A DNA stretch of 64,000 nucleotides from NCBI GenBank assembly GCA_964017155.1, contig OZ024854.1, positions 52,319,096-52,383,095 of the forward strand, given 5' to 3'. The translations under genes and the position numbers were made by a program. Positions 59,800 through 64,000 of the stretch are shown piece after piece. The DNA is from Oasisia sp. SBJ-2009 (taxonomy: Eukaryota > Annelida > Polychaeta > Sabellida > Siboglinidae). The first letter of the stretch is position 1; the number at the start of each line of letters is the position of its first letter. Under the pieces are notes generated by a model. That model searched no databases. It saw only the letters and a list, made by a program, of their open reading frames with translations, and was not told where the DNA came from.

Positions 59800-61470
59800 G
59801 TCTTCTTACTGCAGGCGTGCAGCTCTGTTGGAAACTTCGAAAGTCATCACTATATTTGTTCCATCCCATCTTGAATTCGCACTGATTCCCAGCAACAAGA
59901 GGTGAGCTGATCAAAGCGTCCAGTAGACGTTCCCGGTAAAAACGCTGAACAATTATTTTCCAAACAACTGGGAAAAGCTATATTCCCCAGTCACAAGACT
60001 GGCGATTTATCTCCGTTTGTACAAATGAAAAGTTGAATGCTTGAAGGATCTTAATATTCCGTCCAGCGTGACGGAAAAGTCACTGGCTTCCAGCATATAA
60101 ATTGTCAGCTAGAATTGCGTTTATAATAGCGAAAATTGTCTGAAGCGTACAGTAATTTGTTATTGTTATGTCACTTATAACTAATACGTATCGATCTGCA
60201 ATAGCAAGTAAGCTACATCAGCTTTTCGTCCGGTCGGAAGCATCCGACAGCTCCCCCCCCCCCGGCCTACGGTTTGTAAGCTTCGGAAAAGTTGACAATT
60301 CTGGATGATTCTGTAACCACTAAAGCGATAACATGTGAGATGAGGACGATGGCTTGCAGTTTCTGTTTACGCGGGATGGCCAATCAGTGATGTGTAACTC
60401 GACGTCCGTTTGCAACCGGCCATCAGTCGTTATTCGACATCAAATTGGACATTGAGGTGGACAGGAACATGTAGATAAACAAGAGGTCACGACTCATTAT
60501 ACACATCGCAAATAGGGTAAAACATATCGAATTCCAACTCAAACTGCGAATTCGATTGGAGACACAAAAAAAACTGTATGAGTTCGACACCAGGAGCGAC
60601 CACAAAACAGAGTGTCACAACCGTCGCCACAGACATCAAGAAGCAAGAACATCGGTAATATCTTTACCATTACTTCAACTGATAAGAAACTTGCTAATCT
60701 GTACACTTAAATGCTTTACAGAAAGACGAATACTCACAGCACCTAGAAGAACGCAAAGCAGGTGGGTATCAATAAGTAAATATCAATAATATGTATGTTA
60801 TCACAAGCCTATGATGAAGTGTTTAAACAAATAGTAACGAAAGGTCGGTGGATACAGAAGCAGATACTCAACGACAAACCACATCTACATCGAAAACCAA
60901 TTGAAAGAGAAGTGCAGAGAATATAATATTCCGTCCTGCAAACGTGCTAATTTTGCCTCGATCTTTTCTGTGACTATATATAGAATATACACCACACTAG
61001 CGGCTTTCATCGAGTAATGTATTATACTAGTCGCCATCTGGTGGAAAATGTAAAATTAAAATGTTTCACATTAGGCATATTTTGATCGGCAGATGGCGCT
61101 GTAACTAGTAAAGGCTACTGGCACGGGCAGGGAACGCACTCCGTCGATTTTAGTCTATTATGGCTAATCGTTGGGACAGTTATCGGCATTAAGGTTCATG
61201 TTTATATCTAAGTCATTTGTTGGGCAAAAACACCATATTTAGCCAAAAGAAAACAGGCCAGGAAACGTGAGAGTTGAGTTAGATCAAAATCTGGATCGAG
61301 TTTCCCGACAAAGCCAAAGGCAAAGGCCAAAGCCCAGAACTGCAACTGCCGAGTGTACTGTACGGTGACGGTGTCGGTGTCCGACAATGTTCAGCGGTAA
61401 CTAACGAAGTACACGTATTTAGCTAAGCGCAAAGAACACAACAACAAAATACTTCGTTTTCCAAATACTA
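59800..61470. other. Stretch with no recognised gene
   Basis: Holds a short inverted repeat at 61026-61109 (ACTAGTCGCCATCTG and CAGATGGCGCTGTAACTAGT). Nothing coding was recognised. Confidence 0.4.
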
Positions 61471-61471
61471 G

Positions 61472-61493
61472 CCCCCCCCCCCCCCCCCCCCCC
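61472..61493. repeat. Poly(C) run
   Basis: About 20 consecutive C. A matching poly(G) run lies at about 61794-61806. Confidence 0.9.
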
Positions 61494-61944
61494 GTTTCAG
61501 ACAGAATGACATAACTGACAGGAATTTGGAGGTCTGTCCTAGGCTACATTTGTGCATGCACGATGTCATGATGATACGTAGCCAGGCCCTACTAGGCTAC
61601 TTACTATCAACGTCAATGATAGGCTTGGCATTGGTCTTGGACACTGGGGTGTTATGGGAATAATTTGGGAGGTCTGATTGTTAGGAAATGTGGTAGGATC
61701 GGTAAAAGAAATAAAATATGAGTGTTATTATTAGTACGAAATGGGGGATAGGATGTGCAGTAGGCACACAGCAAGGATTTGGTAGGGAATGGAGGGGGGG
61801 GGGGGGCAGAATTGGCAAGTGATTGGAACACATGGAAAATGCTTTGCCTTTGGTATCTAAATTTCTGCAATATTAAATATGTTACTGGTTTAAATTGCAT
61901 GCGTTGTGACTTGTGACCAACAGTTACTGGTATGACATAATATG

Positions 61945-64000
61945 CAGGGGCGTAGCTAGCCGTACGCACGTACGCACGGGCTTCCACATCAATAAGGCAA
62001 CCGCAAAAATGCCCACTTCAAATAGTGGCCAGAGGATGCCCAGATGTTTAGCAACGACAAGACATCATTCACTTGTAGCGTTTATCAACTTTCTGTCAAC
62101 ATTGTATTAAGTTTCCACACACTTGTGCATGTAACACCTCCTGTAGTCTATCCTGGCAATGCAGCAGTCGGCAAATAATAATTCACTAGAAACAATCTAT
62201 CAATGTCCATGAGCTAAAATTACAACATTAGAAGCATGCACTGCAACATAAACAGACGTGGTGGCATTACTATCACAAAGCTTCACAAGTAAACTAGCTG
62301 TATGCCTAAATGGAAAGGTTTTTAAAACCTGTATCAAAGTCTGTTAATGGTGAGCATATAGCTGATGGTGAAGCTGGTGGTGTCGATGAACAGCAACCAG
62401 TGGGAAAGTGGTGGTCAAGGGTAACGAACCCGTCGCTCCGCCCTATATAGACCAAGCTTTAGCAACTGAGCATCCAATTTCTGATGCCAGCAAACAATTA
62501 ATTCTAAAAACTAACTGGGAGAAAGTCTATCAGTTCACTTTTCCACCAAGGAGAATGTATAAATTATAAGTATTACAGATATCTAAACATACATGAAATA
62601 ATTTATTCGATAATCATGACAATGTTGCCGATTCATGAACAATAATCTATCGTTCAACAAGGTAGCAATAATTGTTGACTGTTGACAATGTATAGTAAAC
62701 ATGATCAAGATTGATATTAAAACATCAGGTAACGCCTATGATACATAATTTTCAGATTGTTAGGTTGAGTGTAAATACATTTAAGCTAAATAATGTCCCT
62801 TAATCCAATGCTTGCACGTACTATGACAAAAACATTCGGCATACAATAATGTTCACATTATAATAAAAACCCACAAATGACGCACGCATTCCTAGTTTAC
62901 AAGATATAGTAAATATCAGGTGACTGAGGAATTTCTTGGATTTGTTGAAGCTGAGAGAACAACTGGCGAAGCCCTAGCTACAAAGTTTATAGCTACACAG
63001 GAAGAATATGGGATTGTGGTAGCAAAGATGCGGAGTCAAGGATATGATGATGCTGCCAACATGGCTGGGATGCACCATGGAGTACAAGCAGATCAGACAG
63101 CAGATCCATGGGGCCATTTACACGCACTGCAAAGGACACAATGTAAATTTGGCCATTGTACATGCCAGCAAAGAGTCTTTGGTGAGAAGCATGATGGACA
63201 CACTCCAACAGATCGCCTTCTGCTTCAACTACTCAGCTAAGAGGTTGCGGGTGTTACAGGCTGAACTAGAGTTAGACGAAGACGCTAAAGCTGGCATGAA
63301 CAACAGGTGGGCCAGTCGTGCCAACACACTGTAACATTCAAATCTGCCTTCACAGTTGTAGAATCTGCTCTGGAATGTCTGGAAGCTGATGGGGATGGGG
63401 AAGCCCGGAGCTACTTGTCAATCTAAAGGTTTGACTTCATCATCACATTGGTAACGATTGAGCATGTGCTCCAAAGTCTGCTTCCTCTGACAAAATGTCT
63501 ACAAGCCAAACAATGTGACCTCATGGAGGCAGCAAAGGACGTAGTCACTGCCATCTCCCAACTAGAACAAGAGAGGGCAGATACAGAGGTGTGGAACACA
63601 CTGTATGAAGACGCTGTGGAACTGGCAGCGAAATTCGAGGTTCAACCGAGCAAGCCATGCAATTCTAGAAAACAAAGACATCGCGAACATTTTACCGCTG
63701 ACAACCCTTGTCAGTACTGCTGCTGCAGGAAATGAATACAAGACTGTTAGTGGCTAAACATCGCTACGTGGCTCAGTACATTATACCAAAACAACTGGTG
63801 CATCTGACACCAGAAAGAATAGCCCAGCTGTTCGAAGTGTTCCAAGTTGACATGTCTGGAGATCTGCGTCAGCTACAAAATGAGGTGAGTCGCTGGAAGG
63901 CACGATGGGAAACGACGAATGCCGCTGAAAGACCAGATACACTCGACGACACAATTCAAGAAATAAATCCAGACCTATACCCCAACATGTACACTGCGGT
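61945..64000 (+). mobile_element. hAT transposon with ZMYM1/DUF4371-like transposase (right end outside window)
   Basis: It starts CAGGGGCGTAGCTAGCC at 61945, a typical hAT inverted end. A short N-terminal piece, MERFLKPVSKSVNGEH, begins near 62312. The transposase resumes near 62920. The zinc-finger region normally between them is missing, so an internal deletion is likely. Confidence 0.7.
62918..63995 (+). pseudogene. Broken hAT (ZMYM1/DUF4371-like) transposase
   Basis: Fragments in order but in changing frames: TEEFLGFVEAERTTGEALAT, RSQGYDDAANMAGMHHGVQ, IYTHCKGHNVNLAIVHASKE, FCFNYSAKRLRVLQAE, NRWASRANTL, then ITLVTIEHVLQSLLPLTKCL, ERADTEVWNTLYEDAVELA, HRYVAQYIIPKQLVHLTPER and LYPNMYT at the window end. 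This matches the cellular ZMYM1-like family derived from hAT transposases. Stops and frameshifts near 63090, 63334, 63420 and 63730 disable it. Confidence 0.8.

Overview
The window is nuclear DNA from an invertebrate animal. The evidence is spliced genes with GT-AG introns, AATAAA signals, several non-LTR retrotransposon clades, hAT and TA-target DNA transposons, a tRNA-headed SINE and many micro- and minisatellites. Secreted PAN, LRR-Ig and mucin-like linker exons, together with Penelope-like and L2/CR1-like elements, fit a non-vertebrate deuterostome such as a lancelet or acorn worm, or a lophotrochozoan. The sequence does not settle which. No bacterial operon, CRISPR array or virus was seen.

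Genes. (1) 475-13381 (+): the last six exons of a carnitine O-octanoyltransferase (CROT) type gene; its 5' part lies before the window. (2) 16065-21594 (-), with an inferred 5' exon ending at 23049: an RPP25/RPP25L-like Alba-domain protein of RNase P/MRP, tail to tail with CROT. (3) 30218-31852 (-): a large exon of a membrane LRR-Ig protein. (4) 35394-48681 (-): a cluster of mostly phase-1 exons encoding a signal peptide, a Cys-rich module, two PAN/apple modules, a Thr/Pro linker and possibly a membrane anchor. It is either one modular gene or a few small ones.

Repeats. The first CROT intron holds a 5.1 kb 43/45-bp minisatellite. The next intron holds a nearly intact LINE that ends about 40 bp before a splice acceptor. 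RPP25 introns carry a 24-bp minisatellite and a foldback MITE. The 24-29 kb stretch has tetranucleotide runs, a Penelope-like fragment with a hammerhead ribozyme motif inside a 54-bp-arm palindrome, a 5'-truncated LINE and dinucleotide runs. A 40-bp minisatellite abuts the LRR-Ig stop codon. A 34-bp minisatellite (40.0-43.0 kb) and a C-rich array (44.2-45.0 kb) lie among the PAN exons.

Right part. 49.2-50.5 kb is a 1.3 kb TA-flanked MITE. 50.7-56.0 kb is a decayed RTE-like LINE split by an L2/CR1-like LINE on the opposite strand. A tRNA-headed SINE follows a CATA/TA tract. From 61.9 kb to the end runs a broken hAT transposon with a ZMYM1-like (DUF4371) transposase. Repeats cover well over half of the window, and most long open frames are tandem-repeat artefacts.
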